The notes under the pieces are model-generated. The model had not been told where the DNA came from, did not search any database, and saw only the letters and a list, made by a program, of their open reading frames with translations. Positions 1-7,263 of a stretch of DNA of 9,783 nt are shown here, in pieces; position 1 is the first letter of the stretch; each line of letters starts with the position of its first letter. The position numbers and the translations under genes are program-made. This stretch comes from Chloroflexota bacterium (GTDB lineage Bacteria; Chloroflexota; UBA5177; JANWHV01), in NCBI GenBank assembly GCA_025450375.1, contig JANWHO010000273.1, positions 1-9,783 on the forward strand, read 5' to 3'.

Positions 1-786
1 ATTCTTCTCTTTTTTGTCCTGATGGCCATCGTGGGGCCGCAACTCGTCCAGTACGACACCACGGAGAACCCGCTGCTGGCCTATCAGGCCCCGAGCCTGG
101 CCCACTGGTTCGGCACCGACTACGCGGGGCGCGACGTGGGGGCGCAGCTTGTCGCGGGCTCGACGCCTGTCCTCTTGGTCGCGGTGCTTGTCTCGATCAT
201 TTCCACCGGGGTGGCGATCGTGGTGGGGATGATCGCCGGGTTCGCCCGTGGGGCGGTCGATACCTGGCTGATGCGGGTGATCGATGTCTTTCTGACCATC
301 CCGGGCTTCCCCTTGCTGGTGGTCCTTACCGGGTTTCTCCGGGTCAGCGATCCGCTCCCCACCGCCCTGGTGCTGAGCGTGACCAACTGGGCCGGCCTGG
401 CCCGTTCCATACGGGCGCAGATGCTCTCGCTGGTCGAGCGCGACTTTGTCGAGGCGGCCCGGATCTCAGGTTTGACCCGCGTCCACATTATCTTCCGCGA
501 GTTATTGCCGAACATCGCGCCGTACTTGGCGATGAATTTCGTCTTGGGCTTCAACGCCGCGATCTACGCCGAGGTGGGACTCTTTTTCCTTGGGGTGCTC
601 CCGTTCACCGCCGTCAACTGGGGCCTGATGCTCAACTTCGCCGTCTACCAGGCTGGCGCGCTCTATTCGACCGCCGGGATGTGGTACCTGATCGCCCCCA
701 TGGGCTGTATCGTCCTCTTGCAGGTAGGCTCGGTCCTGTTCCTGCGGGCCCTTGAGGAAGTATTCAACCCGCGGCTGCGGGGCTAG
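1..786 (+). CDS. Opp/Dpp-family ABC transporter permease, C-type (5' end missing)
   Basis: Inner-membrane permease of a peptide/nickel-class (Opp/Dpp) ABC importer. The frame is open from base 1 (first residues ILLFFVLM), so the start lies upstream of the window. The ATG at 22 sits inside the first membrane helix and is not the real start. I read 261 residues; the family is usually about 280-310, so about 25-45 N-terminal residues are missing. Seen: a helix at the left edge; GTDYAGRD at residues 38-45, the conserved periplasmic motif of DppC/OppC proteins; about five further hydrophobic segments; and the cytoplasmic EAA loop beginning EAARISGL at residue 151 and ending in LP at about 170, which docks on the ATPases. 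The C-terminus NPRLRG is typical. It is followed after 17 nt by the D-type ATPase. The partner B-type permease and binding protein should lie upstream. Family is certain; substrate is not, and context suggests mannosides rather than peptides. Confidence 0.93.
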   Translation: MLLFFVLMAIVGPQLVQYDTTENPLLAYQAPSLAHWFGTDYAGRDVGAQLVAGSTPVLLVAVLVSIISTGVAIVVGMIAGFARGAVDTWLMRVIDVFLTIPGFPLLVVLTGFLRVSDPLPTALVLSVTNWAGLARSIRAQMLSLVERDFVEAARISGLTRVHIIFRELLPNIAPYLAMNFVLGFNAAIYAEVGLFFLGVLPFTAVNWGLMLNFAVYQAGALYSTAGMWYLIAPMGCIVLLQVGSVLFLRALEEVFNPRLRG

Positions 787-789
787 GCA

Positions 790-795
790 AGGAGA
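790..795 (+). promoter_or_regulatory. Shine-Dalgarno site of the D-type ATPase gene
   Basis: AGGAGA lies 8 nt before the ATG at 804, in the short gap after the permease stop. It fixes the ATPase start at 804 and supports independent initiation within the same transcript. Confidence 0.75.
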
Positions 796-803
796 AGTCG
801 CGG

Positions 804-1820
804 ATGGCGGCGCCGGTGGACTATACGCCGATCAGCGGGACGGAGCGCCCGATCGTGCGGGTGGAGAACCTGCGGGTCCGCTTTACCCTGGCCCGCGGGG
901 TGCTGGACGCGGTGGATGGGGTGAGTCTGACCCTCCGCGAGGGCGAGTTGTTCGGGCTGGTGGGGGAGAGTGGCTGCGGTAAATCTACCCTGGCCTACGC
1001 GCTGCTGAACATGGTGCCGGCGCCGGGACGAATCGCGGGAGGGCGCATTCTGTTCGGCCACGAGGGCGAGATGGATATCACCCGCCTCCGGGGCGAGACC
1101 CTGCGCCGTTTCCGCTGGAAACAGGCCGCGATGGTCTTTCAATCTGCCCTCAATACGCTTAACCCGATCATGCGGATCCGAGACCAGGTGCTCGACACCG
1201 TGTTCGCCCACGAACGGATCTCCGAGAAAGAGGCCCTGGCCCGCGCCGCCGAAGGGCTGCAATGGGTGCGGCTCGACCCGGCGCGGGTGCTTCGGGCCTA
1301 TCCCCACGAGCTGAGCGGCGGCATGAAGCAGCGGGTGAGCATCATGATGGCCCTACTGCTCCGGCCCCGACTGCTGATTCTGGACGAGCCGACCACCGCG
1401 CTCGACGTGCTCAGTCAGCGCGCCATTCTCCAGATCCTCAAGGACATTCGCCGGCGTCTCGGTCTGACCATGCTGTTCATCACTCATGACCTGGCCCTGA
1501 TCTCCGAGATCGCCGACCGAGTGGGGGTGATGTATGCCGGGCGGCTGGTGGAGACGGGTCCGTTGCGGGAGATTTTCTTCCATACCCATCATCCCTATAG
1601 CCAGGCGTTGATTCGGGCGGTCCCTACCCTGGCCGGCGACCTTTCCGAGGTGCGCGCCATCCCCGGCGCCCCGCCGGATCTGGTCAACCCGCCGGCCGGG
1701 TGCCGATTCCATCCCCGCTGTCCGCTGGCCGACGAGCTATCCCAGCGGGTCGAGCCGCCCCTGATCGAGACCGAGCAAGGGCACTTCGTGGCCTGCCATC
1801 ACTGGCGCGAGGTGGTGTGA
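804..1820 (+). CDS. Opp/Dpp-family ABC transporter ATP-binding protein, D-type
   Basis: Cytoplasmic ATPase that pairs with the F-type subunit encoded next to power the importer. It has 338 residues, normal for OppD/DppD. Seen: Walker A GESGCGKST at 54-62, Q-loop Gln113 in VFQSALNTLNP, signature LSGGMKQR at 170-177, Walker B LLILDEP at 190-196, and the switch His228 in THDL. The C-terminal oligopeptide-transporter domain (about 250-335) carries GCRFHPRC, with Cys300, Cys306 and late Cys331. Relatives normally have four Cys in this region. Here the usual third one, in the stretch ADELSQRVEPP, appears replaced by Ser313, whereas the next gene keeps all four. A strong Shine-Dalgarno site sets the start. 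The stop is one base before the next ATG, so coupled translation with the F-type subunit is likely. Family is certain; the transported substrate is unknown. Confidence 0.95.
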   Translation: MAAPVDYTPISGTERPIVRVENLRVRFTLARGVLDAVDGVSLTLREGELFGLVGESGCGKSTLAYALLNMVPAPGRIAGGRILFGHEGEMDITRLRGETLRRFRWKQAAMVFQSALNTLNPIMRIRDQVLDTVFAHERISEKEALARAAEGLQWVRLDPARVLRAYPHELSGGMKQRVSIMMALLLRPRLLILDEPTTALDVLSQRAILQILKDIRRRLGLTMLFITHDLALISEIADRVGVMYAGRLVETGPLREIFFHTHHPYSQALIRAVPTLAGDLSEVRAIPGAPPDLVNPPAGCRFHPRCPLADELSQRVEPPLIETEQGHFVACHHWREVV

Positions 1821-1821
1821 G

Positions 1822-2886
1822 ATGGGCCTACTTGAACTGGAGCATATCTCCCATTCCTACGGGCAAAGCGGCACCTATGGGGCCCGACGCGGGCACCAGG
1901 TTCTGTTCGATGTCTCGCTCTCCCTCGAACCGGGCGGCATCCTGGCCCTGGTGGGGGAGAGTGGCTGTGGGAAAACGACAGTGGCCAAAATCGCCGCCGA
2001 CGTGGTGGTCCCGACCGAAGGCCGGGTGCGGTACGAGAACCGCGACCTCCGCCGGCTGGGCCGCTCCGAGTATCTGGTCTACCGCCGAGGCGTGCAATAT
2101 ATCCACCAGGATCCCTATGCCTCGCTCAACCCCACCCGCACCGTATTCGACACCCTGTCCGCTCCCCTTCGGCGGCATAAGATCGCCCGTGGCCGGGGCG
2201 AACAGCGGCTCAAGGTGGATGAACTGCTGACCGCGATTGGCCTGGCCCCCACGGCGGACTACCGCGACAAATATCCGCACCAGTTGAGCGGCGGCCAGCG
2301 GCAACGGGTGAGCATGGCGCGGGCCATGGCCCTCGACCCCACGGTGATCATCGCCGACGAGGCGGTCTCCATGGTCGATGTCTCGCTCCGGGTCGAATTG
2401 CTGAACATCCTCCTCGCCATGCAGCGGCGGCTCAACAACGCATATCTGTTCGTCTCGCACGACTTCGGGGTGGTCCGCTACTTCGCCCAGGGGCAGACCA
2501 CCGCCGTGATGTATCTGGGCCATGTGGTGGAGATTGGCCCCACCTCGGCGGTGATCGCCCGGCCGCTGCACCCCTACACCCAGGCCCTGCTGGCCGCCGT
2601 CCCGGTGGCGGACCCCACCGGCACTGGTCTCGACCGGCCTTTGCCCGTTCGTTCGGCGGAGCCACCCACCACCCCGGCGGCGATCGCCGGTTGCAAGTTC
2701 CATCCCCGGTGTCTCTACGCGACCGACATTTGCCGGCAGCAGATCCCGCCCCTGGAGGAGATGGCGCCGGGCCACCGGGCGGCCTGTTTTCACGCGCGGG
2801 AATTGATGGCGGGCACGGCGCGGGCGGCATCCACCGAGGACGCGATCCTTCCCGCCAGTCCGCCGCGTGAACCGGTGGAAGGCTGA
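1822..2886 (+). CDS. Opp/Dpp-family ABC transporter ATP-binding protein, F-type
   Basis: Second cytoplasmic ATPase of the importer, 354 residues, slightly long for OppF/DppF. Seen: Walker A GESGCGKTT at 45-53, Q-loop Gln96 in YIHQDPYASLNP, signature LSGGQRQR at 155-162, Walker B VIIADEA at 175-181 with Ala where most ABC proteins have Pro, and switch His213 in VSHDFG. The C-terminal oligopeptide domain keeps four cysteines (291, 297, 304, 322). In some structurally studied relatives this pattern holds an iron-sulfur cluster. The last 25 or so residues are a low-complexity Ala/Pro/Glu tail. The start follows the previous stop as TGA-G-ATG, with GAGG at 1809-1812 as ribosome site. The same TGA-G-ATG junction recurs at the downstream mannosidase. 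The tight packing argues that transporter and mannosidases are one unit. Confidence 0.95.
   Translation: MGLLELEHISHSYGQSGTYGARRGHQVLFDVSLSLEPGGILALVGESGCGKTTVAKIAADVVVPTEGRVRYENRDLRRLGRSEYLVYRRGVQYIHQDPYASLNPTRTVFDTLSAPLRRHKIARGRGEQRLKVDELLTAIGLAPTADYRDKYPHQLSGGQRQRVSMARAMALDPTVIIADEAVSMVDVSLRVELLNILLAMQRRLNNAYLFVSHDFGVVRYFAQGQTTAVMYLGHVVEIGPTSAVIARPLHPYTQALLAAVPVADPTGTGLDRPLPVRSAEPPTTPAAIAGCKFHPRCLYATDICRQQIPPLEEMAPGHRAACFHARELMAGTARAASTEDAILPASPPREPVEG
2877..2882 (+). promoter_or_regulatory. Shine-Dalgarno site deciding the alpha-mannosidase start
   Basis: GGAAGG lies 5 nt before the ATG at 2888. This favours ATG 2888, one base after the ATPase stop, over the in-frame GTG at 2867 inside the ATPase gene. 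The choice removes only 7 residues and leaves the conserved start of the catalytic domain intact. Confidence 0.65.
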
Positions 2887-2887
2887 G

Positions 2888-5317
2888 ATGGAGGGACCAG
2901 CCGAGCCGAGCCCGTTGCTCCATATGATCGGGAACGCGCATATCGATCCGGTCTGGCTGTGGCGCTGGCCGGAGGGCTGCGCCGAGGCGATCGGCACCTG
3001 CTGGGCCGCCGTGGAGCTGCTGGAAGCGCACGAGGGAGTGGTCTTCACCCGCGGCGAGGCCGCGCTCTACCGCTGGATCGAGGTCTACGATCCATCGTTG
3101 TTCGCTCGGATTCAGACCCTGGTCCGCCGCGGCTCCTGGGCCATCGTCAATGGCTGGTGGATCCAGCCCGACTGCAATCTTCCCCACGGCGAGGCGTTCA
3201 TCCGCCAGGCGCTTCTGGGGAAGCGCTTTTTCCGCGAGCGCTTCGGGGTTGAGGTGAACGTGGGCTATAACGTCGATTCGTTCGGCCATGCCGCGACCCT
3301 CCCCATGCTCCTCCGCCACACCGGCTTCGAGTCCTATGTGTTCATGCGCCCGCAAGAACATGAAAAGAGCTTGCCGGGCGCCCTCTTCGACTGGGTGTCG
3401 CCGGACGGATCGCGGGTCGCCGCCTTCCGCATCCAGGTCGCGTATACCACCGTGCATCAGGCGCTCCGCGAACGGATCGAGCATGACGCCGATCTGGCCC
3501 GGACGGGCGGCTACCCCTTCATGTGCTTTTATGGAGTAGGGAATCATGGGGGCGGCCCCACGCGGGCGGACCTGGCGGTGATCCGCGACGCCCAGGCGGA
3601 CGGCCTGGCAATCGCCTTCAGCGATCCGAACCGCTACTTCGCGGCGGTGGCGGCGGTGGAGCGCCCCGAGGTAGGGGGCGACCTCCAGTATCACGCGATA
3701 GGATGCTATGCCGCCGTCTCGGCCCTCAAGGCGCTCAATCGGCAAGCCGAGGCGCGACTAAGCCAGGCGGAGGCCGCCTGCGCCCTGGCCATGGCGCGGG
3801 TGGGCGCGACGTATCCCCACGCGAAACTTCGCGAGCTGTGGGAAAGCCTGCTGTTCAACCAGTTCCACGACATCCTGGCTGGGACCAGCATCCCCAGCGC
3901 CACCAACGACGCCCTGCAGGCGCTCGGCGGGGTGGTGCAGGGGGCTGACGCGATCCTCAACGGAGCGATCCGCCGGCTGGCGGCCGGCGTGGCGCAGGCG
4001 CCCGAACCAACCGACGCCACGTTCCTGGTCTTCAATCTGACTGGCGCCCCCCAGCGAGTGCCCATCGAGTATGAACCATGGCTGGTCTGGCAAAGCAAGG
4101 AACCGCGCCGCCTTCTCGATCACGCGGGGAACGAGGTGCCATTCCAGGATCTCCCCTCCGAGTGCTACGCGAACGGGGTGCGGCGCCTCCTTCTCGCGCC
4201 GGATGTCCCCGCGTGCGGCTATACGATGTTCCGCTTCGTGCTCGGCACGCCGGCGCCAGTGTCCTCCTTAGGGTTGAGCGCCACCGACACGGCCCTGGAG
4301 AACGCGCGCTGGCGGCTGGAGATCGACCCGGTGGCGGGAGGGATCGACCACTGGATCGACCGCGCGACGGGACGCGATCTGCTGGCGGGCGTCGGCCACC
4401 TCCCGATCGTGGTCGATGATCCCAGCGATACCTGGAGTCACGGCATCGACCGCTTTGGGCTCATGGGCAACTCGCCCACCTGCGAGCGCGTCGAGGTGCT
4501 GGAGACGGGGCCGATCCGGGCCGCCTTGCGGGTCCACTGCCGGGGGGCGGACTGCACGATCACCAGCACCTACCTGATGCACGCGGACCCCGCCCAGCCG
4601 ATCGAAATCCGGGTCCAAATCGACTGGCGGGCGCGGCGGAAGCTGCTCCGCCTGTGTTATCCCCTGGCGCTCGCCGCTCCCACCTTTCGCTGCGAGATCC
4701 CGTACGGCTCGATCGAGCGGCCGGCCGACGGGCGGGAGTGGCCGGGCCAGCGGTGGGTGCTGGCTACCGAGGCCGGGACCGGCTATGGGATCGCCCTGGC
4801 GAATGAGAGCAAATACGCCTATACCGCCGAGGGGACGACCCTGTACATCACCGCGCTGCGCTCGCCCGCCTTCGCGCACCACGATCCATATCAATTGGCC
4901 CCAGCCGGGGAGTATCTGTTCCAGGATCAGGGCGCGCACTCCTTCACCATCCGCATGGGGGCCGGGCCGGCGGTGGGGGCGGTTGAAGCCTATTGGCTGG
5001 CCGAGGAGTTGCTCCGTCCCCCGGTGGTTACTCCCCATGTGGCGCGCGAGGGGCGCGCGCCCTGGCGGGCGGGACTGTTCGGGATCCAGGCGGATACGAC
5101 CGTGTTGGCCTGGCTCAAGGGGGCCGAGGACAGTGACGATCTGGTGGCGCGGCTGCTGGAACTGGAGGGCCGGCCCGGCGTTGTGATCCTTCCCGGCGGC
5201 TCGGAAGGGATGCCGATCGGATCATACGGCGTGCGGACTGCCCGCGGCCGGCCAAACCGTGGCTGGGAATCGTGCGATGGGCTCGAACGCCCCCTTGGAT
5301 TGGAGACCGCTACATGA
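2888..5317 (+). CDS. GH38 alpha-mannosidase
   Basis: Retaining, metal-dependent glycoside hydrolase of family GH38 that removes alpha-linked mannose. It has 809 residues and no signal peptide, so it should act in the cytoplasm. Seen: metal-binding NAHIDPVWLW (His18, Asp20); GYNVDSFGHA with predicted nucleophile and metal ligand Asp130; active-site loop YGVGNHGGGPT at 215-225; the middle helical domain with GCYAAVSALKALNRQAE at 272-288; and LLFNQFHDILAGTSI with metal ligand His327. Residues from about 375 on form the C-terminal beta-rich region. The end is odd: after the family-like DGLERPLG the protein stops at LETAT, without the final strand (usually a PFEI-type motif) that I expect in relatives. 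The stop overlaps the next start as ATGA, suggesting translational coupling. Family is very secure. Linkage preference (alpha-1,2, 1,3 or 1,6) cannot be read from the sequence. Confidence 0.93.
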   Translation: MEGPAEPSPLLHMIGNAHIDPVWLWRWPEGCAEAIGTCWAAVELLEAHEGVVFTRGEAALYRWIEVYDPSLFARIQTLVRRGSWAIVNGWWIQPDCNLPHGEAFIRQALLGKRFFRERFGVEVNVGYNVDSFGHAATLPMLLRHTGFESYVFMRPQEHEKSLPGALFDWVSPDGSRVAAFRIQVAYTTVHQALRERIEHDADLARTGGYPFMCFYGVGNHGGGPTRADLAVIRDAQADGLAIAFSDPNRYFAAVAAVERPEVGGDLQYHAIGCYAAVSALKALNRQAEARLSQAEAACALAMARVGATYPHAKLRELWESLLFNQFHDILAGTSIPSATNDALQALGGVVQGADAILNGAIRRLAAGVAQAPEPTDATFLVFNLTGAPQRVPIEYEPWLVWQSKEPRRLLDHAGNEVPFQDLPSECYANGVRRLLLAPDVPACGYTMFRFVLGTPAPVSSLGLSATDTALENARWRLEIDPVAGGIDHWIDRATGRDLLAGVGHLPIVVDDPSDTWSHGIDRFGLMGNSPTCERVEVLETGPIRAALRVHCRGADCTITSTYLMHADPAQPIEIRVQIDWRARRKLLRLCYPLALAAPTFRCEIPYGSIERPADGREWPGQRWVLATEAGTGYGIALANESKYAYTAEGTTLYITALRSPAFAHHDPYQLAPAGEYLFQDQGAHSFTIRMGAGPAVGAVEAYWLAEELLRPPVVTPHVAREGRAPWRAGLFGIQADTTVLAWLKGAEDSDDLVARLLELEGRPGVVILPGGSEGMPIGSYGVRTARGRPNRGWESCDGLERPLGLETAT
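5301..5306 (+). promoter_or_regulatory. Shine-Dalgarno site deciding the GH2 gene start
   Basis: TGGAGA lies 7 nt before the ATG at 5314, which forms an ATGA overlap with the alpha-mannosidase stop. This selects 5314 over the longer in-frame ATG at 5272, whose extra 14 residues (MRWARTPPWIGDRY) do not resemble the family and which lacks a comparable site. Confidence 0.65.
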
Positions 5318-7263
5318 TCGCGCGCCATAGTCTCTCCACCCTCCCCTGGACCCTCACCGGCTGGACGCCGTATCTCTGGCGGGTGCAGCGCGCCATGGAG
5401 ACCGGGAAGTCGGGCGGGGCCGACATCCCGCCTATCCCCGCCCCCGTGCCTGGCTCGGTGCAACAGGCCCTCCGCGCGACCGGCCACCTGCCGGACTGGA
5501 CCATTGGCCTTCAGTCGCGGGACTGCGAGTGGGTGGAGAATCGACACTGGGTCTACGCGGTCGCCCTCCCCGATCGTTGGCTGGAACGCGGGCGGCGCGT
5601 CCGCCTCCGCTGCCTGGGACTGGATTATAGCGGCTGGGTGCTGGTCAACGGTCAGGACGCCGGCACGTTCCGCGGCGCCTTCCGTCCCCATGAGTTCGAC
5701 CTCACACCGTTCCTACGCGACCAGGGGAATACGGTGCGGATTGTCTTCGACCTGCCGCCGCGCTGGCTGGGCCAGTTCGGCGCTACCTCCACAATCACCG
5801 ACTGGAAACCTCGCTTCAACTACACCTGGGATTGGATGCCTCGGCTGGTGCAGACCGGGATCTGGGACGACGTGGAACTACAAGTGTCCGATGGGACGGA
5901 GATCGCGGAACTGGTCTGCACGGCGTCGCTTGACGCGGGCGGACAGGGCGCGCTGGACATCCGCGCGGACGTGTGGGGAGCCGAGGACGCCCGCGTACAA
6001 TTCACTCTTACGCGCGGGGAGCGGGTGATCCGCGAGGAAGCGCGGCCGGCGGCTGATCTCCAGGCGGGTATTCACTGGGATGGCCTGGCGGTGGAACCCT
6101 GGTGGCCGAACGGCGCCGGCCCCCAACCGCTGTACACCCTGCGTTGCCGCCTTCTTGACCGTTCGGGGGCGGAACAGGACATGATCGAGCGCCGGATGGG
6201 CTTTAAGAACCTGCGCTGGGAGCAGTGTGAAGGCGCGCCCGCCGGCGCCGATCCCTGGCTGTGCGTGATCAATGGGCGACCAATCTTCCTGCAGGGAGTG
6301 AACTGGACCCCGATCCGGGCAAACTTCGCCGATGTGACTGGCGAGCAGTATCGCCAACGGCTGGTTCTTTACCAGCGGATGGGTTGCAATATTCTCCGTG
6401 TCTGGGGCGGTGCCGGGCTGGAAAAGGAAATCTTCTCTTCTCTGTGCGATGAACTGGGGCTGTTAGTCTGGCAGGAGTTTCCCCTGTCCTCCTCCGGGCT
6501 CGACAACTGGCCGCCCGAGGATCCGGCGGTGATCGCCGAGTTGGGGGAGATCGCCCGCTCATACATCGTTCGGCGCCGCCATCATGTCTCGTGCTGCGTT
6601 TGGTGCGGCGGCAATGAACTGCAGGGCAGCCTTGATGGCGACAGAGTAGGGTCCGGGAAACCGGTGGATGCCACCCATCCGCTGATCGCGCATCTGGCGC
6701 GAATCGTGACGGAGATGGACCCAACCCACCGCTTCCTCCCCACCTCGTCCAGTGGCCCCCGGTTCATGGCGGCGGCGGAGGACTTCGGGAAGGGACTGCA
6801 CTGGGACGTGCATGGGCCGTGGCAGGCGGTCGGGGATCTGGAGCAGGAGTGGACCCAATACTGGGAACACGACGACGCGCTCTTCCGGTCGGAGACCGGG
6901 GCCCCAGGGGCCAGCCCGGCGGCACTGATCGAGCAGTACCGGGGGACGTGGCCCGCCGTCCCCGGCACCACGGCCAACCCGTTGTGGAACCGCGTCTCCT
7001 GGTGGATCGAATGGGCGGAGTTTGTTCGGGAGCACGGGCGTGAGCCAGGCGACCTGGGCGAGTACGTCACCTGGAGCCGGCAGCGCCAGGCGCGGGCGCT
7101 CGCCATCGCCGCTCGCGCCTGCAAGGAGCGATTCCCCCGCTGTGGCGGCCTGATCATCTGGATGGGTCATGACGGGTTCCCCTGCCCAACCAATACTGCT
7201 ATCGTCGATTTTCACGGAGAGCCGAAACCGGCGGTGGCGGCGCTCGCCGCGATCTTCAGGTGA
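5314..7263 (+). CDS. GH2 beta-mannosidase-like glycoside hydrolase, compact form
   Basis: Retaining glycoside hydrolase of clan GH-A, family GH2, closest in motifs to beta-mannosidases, which release non-reducing-end beta-mannose. It has 649 residues and no signal peptide, so it is predicted cytoplasmic. Seen: N-terminal sugar-binding jelly-roll (about 5-190, with the family-like WDWMPRLVQTGIWDDV at 172-187); Ig-like sandwich (about 190-300); and a TIM barrel from about 310 with FLQGVNWTP, LRVWGGAGLE, VWCGGNE (predicted acid/base Glu435), LHWDVHGPW and SETG (predicted nucleophile Glu527, where relatives usually read SEFG). It ends at PKPAVAALAAIFR just after the barrel, so the C-terminal beta-sandwich domains of typical 800-plus-residue beta-mannosidases are absent. 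The gene overlaps the alpha-mannosidase by 4 nt, consistent with sequential trimming of the same oligosaccharide. Related activities such as exo-beta-glucosaminidase cannot be excluded. Confidence 0.88.
   Translation: MIARHSLSTLPWTLTGWTPYLWRVQRAMETGKSGGADIPPIPAPVPGSVQQALRATGHLPDWTIGLQSRDCEWVENRHWVYAVALPDRWLERGRRVRLRCLGLDYSGWVLVNGQDAGTFRGAFRPHEFDLTPFLRDQGNTVRIVFDLPPRWLGQFGATSTITDWKPRFNYTWDWMPRLVQTGIWDDVELQVSDGTEIAELVCTASLDAGGQGALDIRADVWGAEDARVQFTLTRGERVIREEARPAADLQAGIHWDGLAVEPWWPNGAGPQPLYTLRCRLLDRSGAEQDMIERRMGFKNLRWEQCEGAPAGADPWLCVINGRPIFLQGVNWTPIRANFADVTGEQYRQRLVLYQRMGCNILRVWGGAGLEKEIFSSLCDELGLLVWQEFPLSSSGLDNWPPEDPAVIAELGEIARSYIVRRRHHVSCCVWCGGNELQGSLDGDRVGSGKPVDATHPLIAHLARIVTEMDPTHRFLPTSSSGPRFMAAAEDFGKGLHWDVHGPWQAVGDLEQEWTQYWEHDDALFRSETGAPGASPAALIEQYRGTWPAVPGTTANPLWNRVSWWIEWAEFVREHGREPGDLGEYVTWSRQRQARALAIAARACKERFPRCGGLIIWMGHDGFPCPTNTAIVDFHGEPKPAVAALAAIFR

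Noticed and set aside
957..1967. A 20-base identical stretch shared by the two ATPase genes (957-976 and 1948-1967)
   Set aside because: It encodes the Walker A region in both paralogues, so conservation of the same motif with similar codon choice explains it; it is not a mobile repeat.
2867..2887. Alternative GTG start giving the alpha-mannosidase 7 more residues
   Set aside because: It lies inside the ATPase gene; ATG 2888 has a better placed ribosome site and repeats the TGA-G-ATG junction seen upstream.
1828..3745. Long open frames on the minus strand, up to about 437 codons, opposite the ATPase and alpha-mannosidase genes
   Set aside because: They overlap genes with complete catalytic motifs, show Arg/Pro/Gly/His-rich composition typical of antisense frames in GC-rich DNA, and contain no recognisable domain.
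5272..5313. Alternative ATG start giving the GH2 enzyme 14 more residues
   Set aside because: The extra residues do not look like the family, no good ribosome site precedes it, and ATG 5314 has both a site and the classical ATGA overlap.
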